A stretch of DNA of 14,595 bases, from NCBI GenBank assembly GCA_958453305.1, contig CAUDXH010000032.1:1-14595 (forward strand). Reading direction: 5' to 3'. Positions 6,016 through 13,875 of the stretch are shown here, piece after piece. The notes under the pieces were generated by a model. That model saw only the letters and a program-made list of their open reading frames with translations. It did not search any database and was not told the DNA's origin. Origin of the DNA: an uncultured Bacteroides sp. (GTDB taxonomy: Bacteria; Bacteroidota; Bacteroidia; Bacteroidales; Bacteroidaceae). Position numbers and translations under genes: made by a program. Each line of letters starts with the position of its first letter. The first letter of the stretch is position 1.

Positions 6016-7143
6016 ATGAGAACAAAACACTTCGCATCTGCCATTCTTGCTGCAACCTTTCTTGCATCATGTGGCAACACGCAGACAACCACAAACGGGG
6101 TCTCACTGAAGGAGGCTGCCGGTGACCAGTTTCTTATCGGAACAGCCTTAAATGTTTTCCAGTCATCAGGCCGAGATACCAATGCCGTTAATATAGTTAA
6201 GAAGCACTTCAATGCCATTGTAGCCGAAAACTGTATGAAAATGGAAGAAGTACATCCGGAAGAAGGAAAATATACTTTTGACCAAGCTGACCAGTTTGTT
6301 AAATTCGGAGAAGACAACGGACTCACCATAACCGGTCACTGCCTGATATGGCACTCCCAATGCCCTGAATGGTTCTTCCAAGACGAAAATGGAAAAGAGG
6401 TTTCGCCTGAGGTACTGAAACAACGTATGAAAGACCATATCTATACGGTTGCCAAACGCTATAAGGGAAAACTGAAAGGATGGGATGTAGTAAACGAAGC
6501 TATCATAGAAGACGGATCTTACCGAAAAAGTAAATTCTATCAGATTTTAGGTGAAGAATTTATCCCGCTGGCATTCCAGTATGCACATGAAGCCGATCCG
6601 GATGCCGAGCTCTATTACAATGACTACGGTATGGATAACGAAGGACGCCGCAACGGGGTGGTAAAATTAATCAGAAGCCTGAAAGAAAAAGGTCTGAGAA
6701 TTGATGCTGTAGGTATGCAGGGACACATGGGTATGGATTATCCGAAAATTGAGGAATTTGAAAAGAGTATGCTGGCTTTCGCTGCCGAAGGAGTGAAGGT
6801 TATGATTACGGAATGGGATATGAGTGCATTGCCTACTGCCAGACAAAGTGCAAATATCACTGATACCATAGCTTTCAGAAAATCCTTAAACCCTTATACG
6901 GAAACATTACCCGATTCTGTATCGCAGGCCTGGAATGCGCGCATGAAACAGTTCTTCAACTTATTTGAAAAACATGCTGATATTGTTACCCGCGTAACGG
7001 CATGGGGAGTAACCGACGGAGATTCTTGGAAGAATGATTTCCCGGTGAAAGGACGCCATGACTATCCGTTGCTATTCGACCGCAACTATCAGCCGAAGGC
7101 TTTTGTAACTGAACTAATCGAAGAAAGTAAAAACAAAAAATAA
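6016..7143 (+). CDS. GH10 endo-1,4-beta-xylanase, lipoprotein
   Basis: A 375-residue family GH10 enzyme that cuts internal beta-1,4-xylosyl links with retention. The signal peptide ends in the lipobox LASC, with Cys19 as lipidation site. Conserved motifs appear in order: ENCMKMEEVHP (71-81), TGHCLIWHSQCPEWF (106-120), WDVVNEAI with acid/base Glu161, YYNDYG (200-205), VGMQGHMG (232-239), MITEWDMS with nucleophile Glu266, and WGVTDGDSW (330-338). The catalytic barrel fills the whole mature protein and no carbohydrate-binding module is present. Residues after Cys19 (GNTQTTTN) lack the acidic lipoprotein export signal known in Bacteroides surface lipoproteins. The protein may therefore face the periplasm and act on imported oligosaccharides rather than polymer; this location is inferred. 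Confidence 0.96.
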   Translation: MRTKHFASAILAATFLASCGNTQTTTNGVSLKEAAGDQFLIGTALNVFQSSGRDTNAVNIVKKHFNAIVAENCMKMEEVHPEEGKYTFDQADQFVKFGEDNGLTITGHCLIWHSQCPEWFFQDENGKEVSPEVLKQRMKDHIYTVAKRYKGKLKGWDVVNEAIIEDGSYRKSKFYQILGEEFIPLAFQYAHEADPDAELYYNDYGMDNEGRRNGVVKLIRSLKEKGLRIDAVGMQGHMGMDYPKIEEFEKSMLAFAAEGVKVMITEWDMSALPTARQSANITDTIAFRKSLNPYTETLPDSVSQAWNARMKQFFNLFEKHADIVTRVTAWGVTDGDSWKNDFPVKGRHDYPLLFDRNYQPKAFVTELIEESKNKK

Positions 7144-7151
7144 CTACAACT

Positions 7152-8126
7152 ATGAAAAAAGAAGCAAGATATTTGGTTCCGGGTGATTATATGGCAGACC
7201 CTGCCGTGCATGTATTTGGAGACAGACTTTATATTTATCCTTCACACGACTGGGAAAGCGGAATTCCGGAAAATGACAATGGGGATCACTTTAACATGAA
7301 AGATTATCATGTATTCTCTACTGATGATGTTATGAACGGGGAAATTACAGATCATGGAGTGGTGCTCAAGGTGGAAGATATTCCTTGGGCAGGACGTCAG
7401 CTGTGGGACTGTGACGTGGCATATAAGAACGGAAAGTACTACATGTATTTCCCATTAAAAGACCAAAATGACATCTTCCGCATTGGAGTGGCTGTCAGCG
7501 ATAAGCCTGAAGGTCCGTTTATTCCAGAGGCTAACCCGATGAAAGGAAGCTACAGTATTGACCCGGCTGTGTTCTGCGATGAAGATGGAAATCAGTATAT
7601 GTATTTCGGAGGTATCTGGGGCGGACAGTTACAACGTTACCGTGACAATAAGGCTATTGAAAATCCTTGCCTCCCCGCAGACAGCGAACCAGCCTTGCCG
7701 GGACGTGTCGTAAAATTACGGGATGACATGATGGAATTTGCAGAAGAACCGCGCGCTGTCATTATACTGGACAAAGAGGGAAAACCTCTTACTGCCGGCG
7801 ACCCGCACCGCTTCTTTGAAGCTTCATGGATGCACAAATACAAGGGTAAGTATTACCTCTCTTACTCTACCGGGGATACTCATTTCCTGTGCTATGCCAT
7901 TGCTGATAATCCCTATGGCCCTTTCATCTATCAAGGGGTAATTCTTACGCCGGTAGTAGGATGGACTACGCATCATGCCATTGCCGAATTTAAAGGTAAA
8001 TGGTATCTGTTTCATCATGACTGTGTGCCATCGGATGGAAAAACATGGTTACGCAGCTTGAAAGTGGTGGAATTGGAATACGATGAAGAAGGACGAATTA
8101 TTACCATTGACGGAGGAGGAGAATGA
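7152..8126 (+). CDS. GH43 beta-xylosidase / exo-xylanase, cytosolic
   Basis: A 324-residue five-bladed beta-propeller hydrolase of family GH43 (inverting). The three expected carboxylates are visible: general base Asp16 in YMADPAVHVF, pKa modulator Asp137 in SYSIDPAVFCDEDG, and general acid Glu223 in FFEASWMHKYKGKYYLSYST. The sequence most resembles the short GH43 subgroup containing Prevotella XynB-type beta-xylosidase/exoxylanase. There is no signal peptide: it starts MKKEARYLVPGDYMADP and goes straight into the first blade. It should therefore act in the cytosol on xylo-oligosaccharides brought in by the symporter. Alpha-arabinofuranosidase activity is common in the family and cannot be excluded. 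It starts 8 bp after the xylanase, and its last codons overlap the GH67 start. Confidence 0.93.
   Translation: MKKEARYLVPGDYMADPAVHVFGDRLYIYPSHDWESGIPENDNGDHFNMKDYHVFSTDDVMNGEITDHGVVLKVEDIPWAGRQLWDCDVAYKNGKYYMYFPLKDQNDIFRIGVAVSDKPEGPFIPEANPMKGSYSIDPAVFCDEDGNQYMYFGGIWGGQLQRYRDNKAIENPCLPADSEPALPGRVVKLRDDMMEFAEEPRAVIILDKEGKPLTAGDPHRFFEASWMHKYKGKYYLSYSTGDTHFLCYAIADNPYGPFIYQGVILTPVVGWTTHHAIAEFKGKWYLFHHDCVPSDGKTWLRSLKVVELEYDEEGRIITIDGGGE
8111..8126 (+). promoter_or_regulatory. Purine-rich Shine-Dalgarno and ATGA overlap at the GH43/GH67 junction
   Basis: The last codons of the GH43 gene (GGAGGAGGAG) lie directly before ATGA, where the GH67 ATG (8123-8125) and the GH43 TGA (8124-8126) overlap. GGAGG at 8112-8116 is 6 nt from the ATG, a near-ideal Shine-Dalgarno spacing. 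Ribosome binding sites of this kind are rare in Bacteroidota. Here it is combined with stop-start overlap, which suggests coupled translation of the two enzymes. Confidence 0.55.
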
Positions 8127-10138
8127 TTCGAAGTCTGTTTTTAACCATGCTCTTCTGCGGATGGACTTTTATGGTCTCCGCAGAAGATGGTAGTAAACTC
8201 TGGCTAAGACAGGCTGACAGAACTGCTATGGCAGCAATAAACTGTTCGGTTCAGTCACCTGTCTTATCTATTGCTCAAAACGAATTAGAGCAAAACTGGA
8301 AGGGAAAGCCTGTATCACTACAATTTTTCAATGACCCTACTCATAAAGCATTAGGAAAAGATGGGTATACTATCCGAAGTACGGAAAAAGGAATCACTCT
8401 TGGAGCTACCTCGGAAACCGGACTACTCTATGCTACTTATCACCTACTTCGGCTACAGGCCACTGAAGCTGATTTATCTCACTTGTACATCTCTGAATGT
8501 CCTGCCTATGACTTGCGCATCTTGAATCACTGGGATAATCTGGATGGAACTATTGAACGAGGATATGCCGGACAGTCGCTTTGGGAATGGGACAATCTGC
8601 CTTCAGAAATATCTCCCCGATACGAGATGTACGCACGCGCCAATGCGTCAGTTGGTATAAATGGAACTGTAATTAATAATGTAAATGCTTCACCTAAAAT
8701 TCTTTCCTCTGAATACTTGGAAAAGGTAAAGGCACTTGCTGACGTGTTCCGTTCGTATGGCTTAAAGGTGTATTTATCGGTCAATTTTGCCTCACCCATC
8801 GAATTAGAAGGACTGTCTACCGCTGACCCGCTAAATAAAGAGGTAAGAACTTGGTGGAAAAATAAAGTAAAGGAAATCTATAGTCTTATACCCGATTTCG
8901 GAGGATTTTTGGTCAAAGCTAACTCTGAAGGACAACCCGGTCCTTGTGATTATCAGCGAACTCATGCCGATGGTGCTAACATGATGGCTGAAGCTCTAAA
9001 ACCTTACGGGGGAATTGTAATGTGGCGTGCTTTCGTTTACAGCCCTACAGACCATGACCGAGCAAAACAAGCCTATCTGGAATTTAAACCTCTCGACGGG
9101 GCTTTCTTGGATAATGTGATAGTACAAGTAAAAAATGGTCCGATTGATTTCCAGCCAAGAGAACCTTATAGCCCGCTTTTTGGAGCAATGAAACATACTC
9201 CTCTCATGGCTGAATTCCAGATTACACAAGAATATTTAGGTCATTCTAATCACTTGGCTTATCTGGCTCCCATGTGGAAGGAGTTCTTTGAGTATGTGGA
9301 ACCTCATACAATTCAAGCCGTGGCAGGAGTAACCAATATTGGTAATGAGACGAACTGGTGCGGACATGATTTTGCACAAGCAAACTGGTATGCATTTGGA
9401 CGACTGGCCTGGAATCCGGAACTAAGTTCTAAGGATATTGCAAACGAATGGCTGAAACAAACCTTTACTACAAGGAAAGAATTTGTGGAACCAATGGAAA
9501 AGGTAATGCTGGAAAGCCGGGAAGCTATTGTTGACTACATGATGCCACTCGGACTGCATCATATATTCGCTTGGGGACATCATTACGGTCCTGAACCTTG
9601 GTGTGAAATTCCGGGTGCTCGACCAGACTGGCTACCAAGTTATTATCATCAGGCAGATAAAACGGGACTTGGCTTTAACCGAAGCCGTACCGGAAGTAAT
9701 GCTGTAGCTCAATACCCGGACTCTTTAGCTCACTTACTGAATAACCCAGCTACTTGCCCCGAAGAGTTTTTGTTATGGTTTCACCATATTCCTTGGAATC
9801 ATACCATGAAAAGCGGACGGACGATGTGGAACGAATTATGCTATCATTATAACAAAGGAGTCAATTCTGTCCGTTTATTCTGCAAAACATGGGATGCAAT
9901 GAAACCATACATCGACAAAGAACGACACAAACAAGTTGCTAAAAAATTGGATATTCAAGTACATGATGCCATTTGGTGGAAAGATGCCTGCTTACTTTAC
10001 TTCCAGACATTTTCAAAAATGAACTTTCCAAAAGACATGGAAAAGCCTTCATTCAAACTGAAAGAATTGAAGAAGGTTAAACTTCCAATCACAAACTATG
10101 AATGTCCGACACCGGAAATGCTACCTCAATACAAATAA
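8123..10138 (+). CDS. GH67 xylan alpha-1,2-glucuronidase, exported
   Basis: A 671-residue GH67 enzyme, the normal length for the family. It removes (4-O-methyl)glucuronic acid from the non-reducing terminal xylose of aldouronic oligosaccharides. A signal peptide (MIRSLFLTMLFCGWTFMVSA, cleavage near residue 20) predicts a periplasmic location. The N-terminal domain (about 25-125) is followed by the barrel starting at YDLRILNHWDNLDGTIERGYAG. Catalytic candidates are the acid Glu269 in VKANSEGQPGP and the pair Asp342 (GPIDFQPREP) and Glu370 (FQITQEYLG). Their spacings of 73 and 101 residues equal those of Cellvibrio japonicus GlcA67A (E292/D365/E393). The alpha-helical C-terminal domain (about 475-671) is intact. 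It overlaps the GH43 gene by 4 bp and closes the operon. GH67 acts on oligosaccharides, fitting a role after GH10. Confidence 0.97.
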   Translation: MIRSLFLTMLFCGWTFMVSAEDGSKLWLRQADRTAMAAINCSVQSPVLSIAQNELEQNWKGKPVSLQFFNDPTHKALGKDGYTIRSTEKGITLGATSETGLLYATYHLLRLQATEADLSHLYISECPAYDLRILNHWDNLDGTIERGYAGQSLWEWDNLPSEISPRYEMYARANASVGINGTVINNVNASPKILSSEYLEKVKALADVFRSYGLKVYLSVNFASPIELEGLSTADPLNKEVRTWWKNKVKEIYSLIPDFGGFLVKANSEGQPGPCDYQRTHADGANMMAEALKPYGGIVMWRAFVYSPTDHDRAKQAYLEFKPLDGAFLDNVIVQVKNGPIDFQPREPYSPLFGAMKHTPLMAEFQITQEYLGHSNHLAYLAPMWKEFFEYVEPHTIQAVAGVTNIGNETNWCGHDFAQANWYAFGRLAWNPELSSKDIANEWLKQTFTTRKEFVEPMEKVMLESREAIVDYMMPLGLHHIFAWGHHYGPEPWCEIPGARPDWLPSYYHQADKTGLGFNRSRTGSNAVAQYPDSLAHLLNNPATCPEEFLLWFHHIPWNHTMKSGRTMWNELCYHYNKGVNSVRLFCKTWDAMKPYIDKERHKQVAKKLDIQVHDAIWWKDACLLYFQTFSKMNFPKDMEKPSFKLKELKKVKLPITNYECPTPEMLPQYK

Positions 10139-10185
10139 AAGGCATAAAGAGTCTCACACGCCAAGCGTAACCCACTATAAGAAGA

Positions 10186-10223
10186 CAGCTCTTCTGAAAG
10201 TGAAATACACTTCCGAAGAGCTG
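10186..10223. terminator. Long hairpin between convergent GH67 and der genes
   Basis: CAGCTCTTC (10186-10194) pairs perfectly with GAAGAGCTG (10215-10223). The stem continues inward through AAGTG and CACTT (with one bulge or mismatch) to a 5-nt AAATA loop, giving about 14-16 bp. It lies 47 bp after the GH67 stop and 29 bp after the der stop, so it can end both transcripts. Neither side has a strong T-run, so it may act as a 3' stabiliser or with Rho rather than as a classical intrinsic terminator. Confidence 0.6.
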
Positions 10224-10252
10224 CCTCCATAAACCACAATTAGCATAAATTG

Positions 10253-11566
10253 TTATTTCTGACGAATAAATATATTTACTGGAGTTCCTGACAGTTTCCA
10301 ACGCTCGCGGATTTTGTTCTCTAAGAAACGGCGATACGGTTCCTTGACGTATTGCGGCAAATTAGCAAAAAATACGAAGGAAGGAATTTGCGTATTCGGC
10401 AATTGAGTTACATATTTAATCTTAATATATTTCCCCTTATTTGAAGGAGGTGGATATGCCTCAATCAGCGGAAGCATTTCCTCGTTCAAACGAGCCGTAG
10501 GAATACGGGTCGTACGTGCCTGATACACTTCCTTAGCCGACTCCAAGACCTTAAATATACGCTGTTTAGTCAAAGCCGAAGTAAAGATGATGGGAAAATC
10601 GGTAAACGGAGCAAAACGGTTTCGGATAGCTTCTTCATAATTTTTCATTACCTTCGCCGTCTTTTCTTGTATCAAATCCCACTTATTTACAACAACCACT
10701 AAACCTTTCTGGTTGCGCTGTATCAATGAGAAGATATTCAAATCCTGACCTTCGATACCACGAGTAGCGTCTAACATCAGAATACACACATCCGAATTTT
10801 CAATAGCACGGATAGAACGTATTACTGAATAATACTCCAAATCCTCACTTACCTTGTTCTTTTTGCGTATTCCAGCTGTATCAACCAGGTAAAAATCAAA
10901 TCCGAATTTATCATAACGGGTATAAATCGAATCACGGGTAGTTCCTGCAATCTCGGTAACTATATTCCGGTCTTCACCGATAAACGCATTGACAATAGAT
11001 GATTTGCCGGCATTAGGACGACCAACCACCGCAAAACGGGGAATATCTTCATCTAGAATCTCATCGGTTTCTTTCTTAAATTTAGTAAGAATCAAGTCCA
11101 GCAAATCACCGGTTCCACTTCCACTTAGGGCAGAGATACAATAAGGATCTCCCAATCCCAATGAATAAAACTCTGCTGCATCATACTGCAGGTCATTGTT
11201 GTCGGTCTTGTTTGCCACCATTATTACAGGAGTTTTAGAACGACGCAAAATAGCAGCAACCTGCATATCAAGGTCGGTAACTCCATTCACAACATCTACA
11301 ACAAACAGAATGACATCAGCTTCATCCATAGCCAATACAACCTGCTTGCGGATTTCTTCTTCAAAAATATCGTCCGAATTAACTACCCATCCTCCGGTAT
11401 CTACCACTGAGAATTCTTTTCCCAGCCATTCACATTTTCCATACTGGCGGTCGCGGGTTGTTCCGGCCTGTTCATTCACAATAGCCTGACGCGTTTTCGT
11501 CAGACGATTAAACAGTGTCGACTTTCCCACATTGGGACGTCCTACAATCGCTACTAAATTTCCCAT
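10253..11566 (-). CDS. der: Ribosome biogenesis GTPase Der (EngA)
   Basis: Der is an essential GTPase with two tandem G domains that assists maturation of the 50S subunit. The 437-residue protein is the usual length. Domain 1 has the P-loop GRPNVGKS (9-16), DTGG (56-59) and NKTD (119-122). Domain 2 has GRPNAGKS (182-189), DTAG (229-232) and NKWD (294-297). The C-terminal KH-like domain spans about 350-437 and ends with the family tail GTPVNIFIRQK. The ATG at 11564-11566 gives the conserved start MGNLVAIVGRPNVGKST. It lies 33 bp downstream of era in the same direction, so the two ribosome-assembly GTPases are probably co-transcribed. Confidence 0.98.
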   Translation of the reverse strand: MGNLVAIVGRPNVGKSTLFNRLTKTRQAIVNEQAGTTRDRQYGKCEWLGKEFSVVDTGGWVVNSDDIFEEEIRKQVVLAMDEADVILFVVDVVNGVTDLDMQVAAILRRSKTPVIMVANKTDNNDLQYDAAEFYSLGLGDPYCISALSGSGTGDLLDLILTKFKKETDEILDEDIPRFAVVGRPNAGKSSIVNAFIGEDRNIVTEIAGTTRDSIYTRYDKFGFDFYLVDTAGIRKKNKVSEDLEYYSVIRSIRAIENSDVCILMLDATRGIEGQDLNIFSLIQRNQKGLVVVVNKWDLIQEKTAKVMKNYEEAIRNRFAPFTDFPIIFTSALTKQRIFKVLESAKEVYQARTTRIPTARLNEEMLPLIEAYPPPSNKGKYIKIKYVTQLPNTQIPSFVFFANLPQYVKEPYRRFLENKIRERWKLSGTPVNIFIRQK

Positions 11567-11582
11567 AATTGTTTTTCGTTTA

Positions 11583-11596
11583 CGGCTTCGCAGCCG
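11583..11596 (-). other. Short GNRA-capped hairpin between era and der
   Basis: On the minus-strand transcript this reads CGGCT-GCGA-AGCCG, a perfect 5-bp stem closed by a GCGA (GNRA) tetraloop. It begins 3 nt after the era stop and ends 16 nt before the der ATG. The following bases (TAAACGAAAAAC) are not U-rich, so it is not an intrinsic terminator. It could be a processing or stabilising element that sets the relative amounts of the two messages. Confidence 0.4.
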
Positions 11597-11599
11597 ATA

Positions 11600-12481
11600 T
11601 TAATCTAATTGATAGCCAAAATTCTTCAACTCCTTATCTGAGCTTCTCCAATCTTTATCCACCTTCACAAAAGTTTCCAGATAGATTGTTTTCTGGAAAA
11701 AGTGCTCCAGTGTCTTTCTGGCTTCTGTAGCCACTTTTTTCAGCGCTTTTCCCTGTCGGCCGATGATAATCCCCTTCTGGGAATCACGCTCTACATAAAT
11801 CACTGCATTGATGTGAATACTCTTGGCTTCTTCTTTAAACTGTTCAACCACAACCTCTACTGCATAAGGAATTTCCTTATCGTAATACAGAAGAATCTTT
11901 TCGCGTATAATCTCTGTAACAAAGAAACGAGCAGGCTTATCCGTCCACTGGTCCTTCCCGAAATAAGGAGGGGAGTCGGGCAATAAGCTCTTGATACGCT
12001 TCATAACGACATCCACATTAAATTTTGCCATAGCTGAGATGGGGATAATTTCAGCCTGAGGCAACATTTCATGCCACTCCTCAACAAGCTTCACAAGATT
12101 CTCCTGATTGGTCAGGTCGATTTTATTGATTAGCAGCAAAACGGGTATTTTCAGGCCACGGACCTTCTCCATAAAGTCTGCATTCTTGTCGGGTTTTTCA
12201 ACTGTATCGGTTACATACAGCAACACGTCAGCATCTACCAATGCCGATTCAGAAAAATTCAGCATAGACTCCTGAAGCTTATAATTCGGTTTAAGTACCC
12301 CCGGAGTATCAGAGAAGACAATCTGCATATCATCCGTATTTAAAATTCCCATAATACGATGACGAGTAGTCTGTGCCTTGAATGTTGCGATAGAAATACG
12401 TTCACCTACCAGCAAATTCATCAAAGTAGACTTTCCCACATTAGGATTACCTACAATATTTACAAATCCGGCTTTGTGCAT
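11600..12481 (-). CDS. era: Ribosome-associated GTPase Era
   Basis: Era binds the 3' end of 16S rRNA through its KH domain and takes part in 30S maturation. The 293-residue protein has G1 GNPNVGKS (11-18), a switch region with QTTRHRIMG (37-45), DTPG (58-61), NKID (119-122) and SAMAKFN (149-155). The KH domain (about 205-285) shows the GxxG loop GRQG at 241-244 after the strand INAVIYVERDSQKGIIIG. The start ATG gives MHKAGFVNIVGNPNVGKST, the normal family beginning. No -7 box of the TAnnTTTG type is visible in the 82 bp upstream, which hold the fabH terminator. Its promoter is thus uncertain: read-through or a start inside fabH are options. Confidence 0.98.
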   Translation of the reverse strand: MHKAGFVNIVGNPNVGKSTLMNLLVGERISIATFKAQTTRHRIMGILNTDDMQIVFSDTPGVLKPNYKLQESMLNFSESALVDADVLLYVTDTVEKPDKNADFMEKVRGLKIPVLLLINKIDLTNQENLVKLVEEWHEMLPQAEIIPISAMAKFNVDVVMKRIKSLLPDSPPYFGKDQWTDKPARFFVTEIIREKILLYYDKEIPYAVEVVVEQFKEEAKSIHINAVIYVERDSQKGIIIGRQGKALKKVATEARKTLEHFFQKTIYLETFVKVDKDWRSSDKELKNFGYQLD

Positions 12482-12506
12482 AATCTTGATATTTTAGTTT
12501 ACAGAC

Positions 12507-12538
12507 AAAAAAACGCATCAGTTCGAGATGCGTTTTTT
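12507..12538 (-). terminator. Intrinsic terminator after fabH
   Basis: ACGCATC (12513-12519) pairs with GATGCGT (12527-12533) around a 7-nt loop, flanked by A-runs on the left and T-runs on the right in the + sense. Read on the minus strand, the stem is followed by a run of seven T, a textbook intrinsic terminator 30 bp after the fabH stop. The symmetric A/T tracts would also let it work in the other direction. Confidence 0.85.
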
Positions 12539-12563
12539 CGTATGTGAATTTAATTCTATTCAA

Positions 12564-13565
12564 TTATTTATTACCGTCATAACCCCACTTCACGTAAGCT
12601 GCACCCCAAGTAAATCCGGCACCGAAAGCAGTGAAAATGATGTTATCGCCTTTCTTCAACTGTTTCTCATAGTCCCATAAACAGAGAGGCAGTGTTCCGG
12701 CACTGGTATTACCATAACGCTGAATGTTAATCATCACTTTATCCAAAGGAACTTCCAAGCGTGAAGCAACAGCATCAATAATACGCATATTTGCCTGATG
12801 AGGAACAATCCAGTCGATATTATCTTTGTTCAGCCCGTTTCGTTCTGCTATCTGAGCAGTAACGTCCGACATATTAGATACAGCATACTTAAATACAGTT
12901 CTTCCCTCTTGATACAAATAGTGCATCTTGTTATCTACAGTGAAATAAGAAGGAGGACAAACAGAACCGCCTGCCTTCATATGCAGGAAAGGAAGTCCTT
13001 TACCGTCGGTTCTCAAAATAGAATCCATGATACCGAAATCTTCCGTGGTTGCTTCTACCATACAGGCTGCAGCTCCATCACCAAAAATCGGACAAGTGGC
13101 ACGGTCTGAGTAGTTCACCATTGAAGACATTTTATCTGCACCTACAATGATAATCTTTTTATGACGTCCTGACTGAATCATACTAGCAGCAGTCTCCATA
13201 GCATACAAGAAACCGCTGCATGCAGCCTGCAAATCGAATGCATAAGCATTCTTTAATCCCAGCTTATCACAAAGGATAGAAGCCGTAGAAGGGAAATGAT
13301 AGTCAGGAGTAGTGGTAGCAACAATTACACAATCTACAGAAGCAGGATCTGAATTTGTTTTCTGCATTAACTGTTTTGCAGCTTTACGAGCCAAATAAGA
13401 AGTACCTAAGCCCTCTTCATTCAGAATACGTCTTTCCTTTACTCCAATACGGGTCATAATCCACTCATCGTTGGTATCTACCATTCTTGACAACTCTTCG
13501 TTGGTCAAAACATAGTCAGGAACATACCCACCGACTCCTGTAATTACAGCATTTATTTTTTCCAT
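12564..13565 (-). CDS. fabH: Beta-ketoacyl-ACP synthase III
   Basis: FabH starts type II fatty acid synthesis by condensing a short acyl-CoA with malonyl-ACP. From the chosen start the protein is 333 residues, beginning MEKINAVITGVGGYVPDY. The catalytic triad is Cys116 in DLQAACSGFLYA, His256 in IVPHQANMRI and Asn286 in RYGNTSAGT. The GDGAAA motif is at about 162-167 and the C-terminal FTAFGAGFTWGAAY glycine loop is intact. Two upstream in-frame ATGs exist, at 13566-13568 and 13587-13589. The latter touches the T-run of the rpmF terminator, so it would have no leader and adds an unconserved MRNSKLGM. The gene follows DUF177 and rpmF, the conserved yceD-rpmF-(plsX)-fabH order, with plsX absent here. 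Confidence 0.96.
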   Translation of the reverse strand: MEKINAVITGVGGYVPDYVLTNEELSRMVDTNDEWIMTRIGVKERRILNEEGLGTSYLARKAAKQLMQKTNSDPASVDCVIVATTTPDYHFPSTASILCDKLGLKNAYAFDLQAACSGFLYAMETAASMIQSGRHKKIIIVGADKMSSMVNYSDRATCPIFGDGAAACMVEATTEDFGIMDSILRTDGKGLPFLHMKAGGSVCPPSYFTVDNKMHYLYQEGRTVFKYAVSNMSDVTAQIAERNGLNKDNIDWIVPHQANMRIIDAVASRLEVPLDKVMINIQRYGNTSAGTLPLCLWDYEKQLKKGDNIIFTAFGAGFTWGAAYVKWGYDGNK

Positions 13566-13590
13566 CATTCCAAGTTTTGAATTGCGCATT

Positions 13591-13631
13591 AAAAAAAAAG
13601 AAGCCAGAGAGCCGAAAAGCTCTCCGGCTTT
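13591..13631 (-). terminator. Intrinsic terminator or attenuator between rpmF and fabH
   Basis: GCCAGAGAGC (13603-13612) pairs with GCTCTCCGGC (13619-13628) with one A-C mismatch, around a short CGAAAA loop. On the minus strand it is followed by CTTC... TTCTTTTTTTTT, nine consecutive T (13591-13599). This is a strong intrinsic terminator 44 bp after the rpmF stop and 26 bp before the fabH ATG. No TAnnTTTG promoter is visible between it and fabH, so partial read-through probably supplies fabH. Confidence 0.8.
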
Positions 13632-13674
13632 ATTCTTTCATTTTAAACACACAAAGTGTTCATCGAAGCTTTAA

Positions 13675-13860
13675 TTAAAGAGCAGCTTCTTTTTCAATTG
13701 CTAATTTACCTCTATAATAACCGCAAGCTCCACAAACTGTGTGATAAACATGCCATTCACCGCAGTTAGGGCAAATAGCTAACGTAGGAGCAACTGCTTT
13801 ATCATGAGTTCTTCTCTTAGCAGTTCTCGTCTTTGACTGTCTTCTTTTAGGATGTGCCAT
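13675..13860 (-). CDS. rpmF: 50S ribosomal protein L32, zinc-binding form
   Basis: A 61-residue L32 protein. The N-terminus MAHPKRRQSKTRTAKRRTHDK is the highly basic, rRNA-binding family signature. Cysteines at 30 and 33 (CPNC) and at 43 and 46 (CGAC) form the four-cysteine zinc knuckle of the C+ type, followed by GYYRGK. It lies 15 bp downstream of the DUF177 gene in the same direction, the standard pairing. Some bacteria also keep a cysteine-less L32 paralogue for zinc limitation; none is visible here. Confidence 0.98.
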   Translation of the reverse strand: MAHPKRRQSKTRTAKRRTHDKAVAPTLAICPNCGEWHVYHTVCGACGYYRGKLAIEKEAAL

Positions 13861-13875
13861 TTTCTTAAACTTTAT

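Noticed and set aside
13566..13589. Longer FabH starts
   Set aside because: The outer ATG abuts the terminator T-run, and the extra residues MRNSKLGM are not part of the FabH fold. The ATG at 13566-13568 adds only one Met and cannot be strictly excluded.
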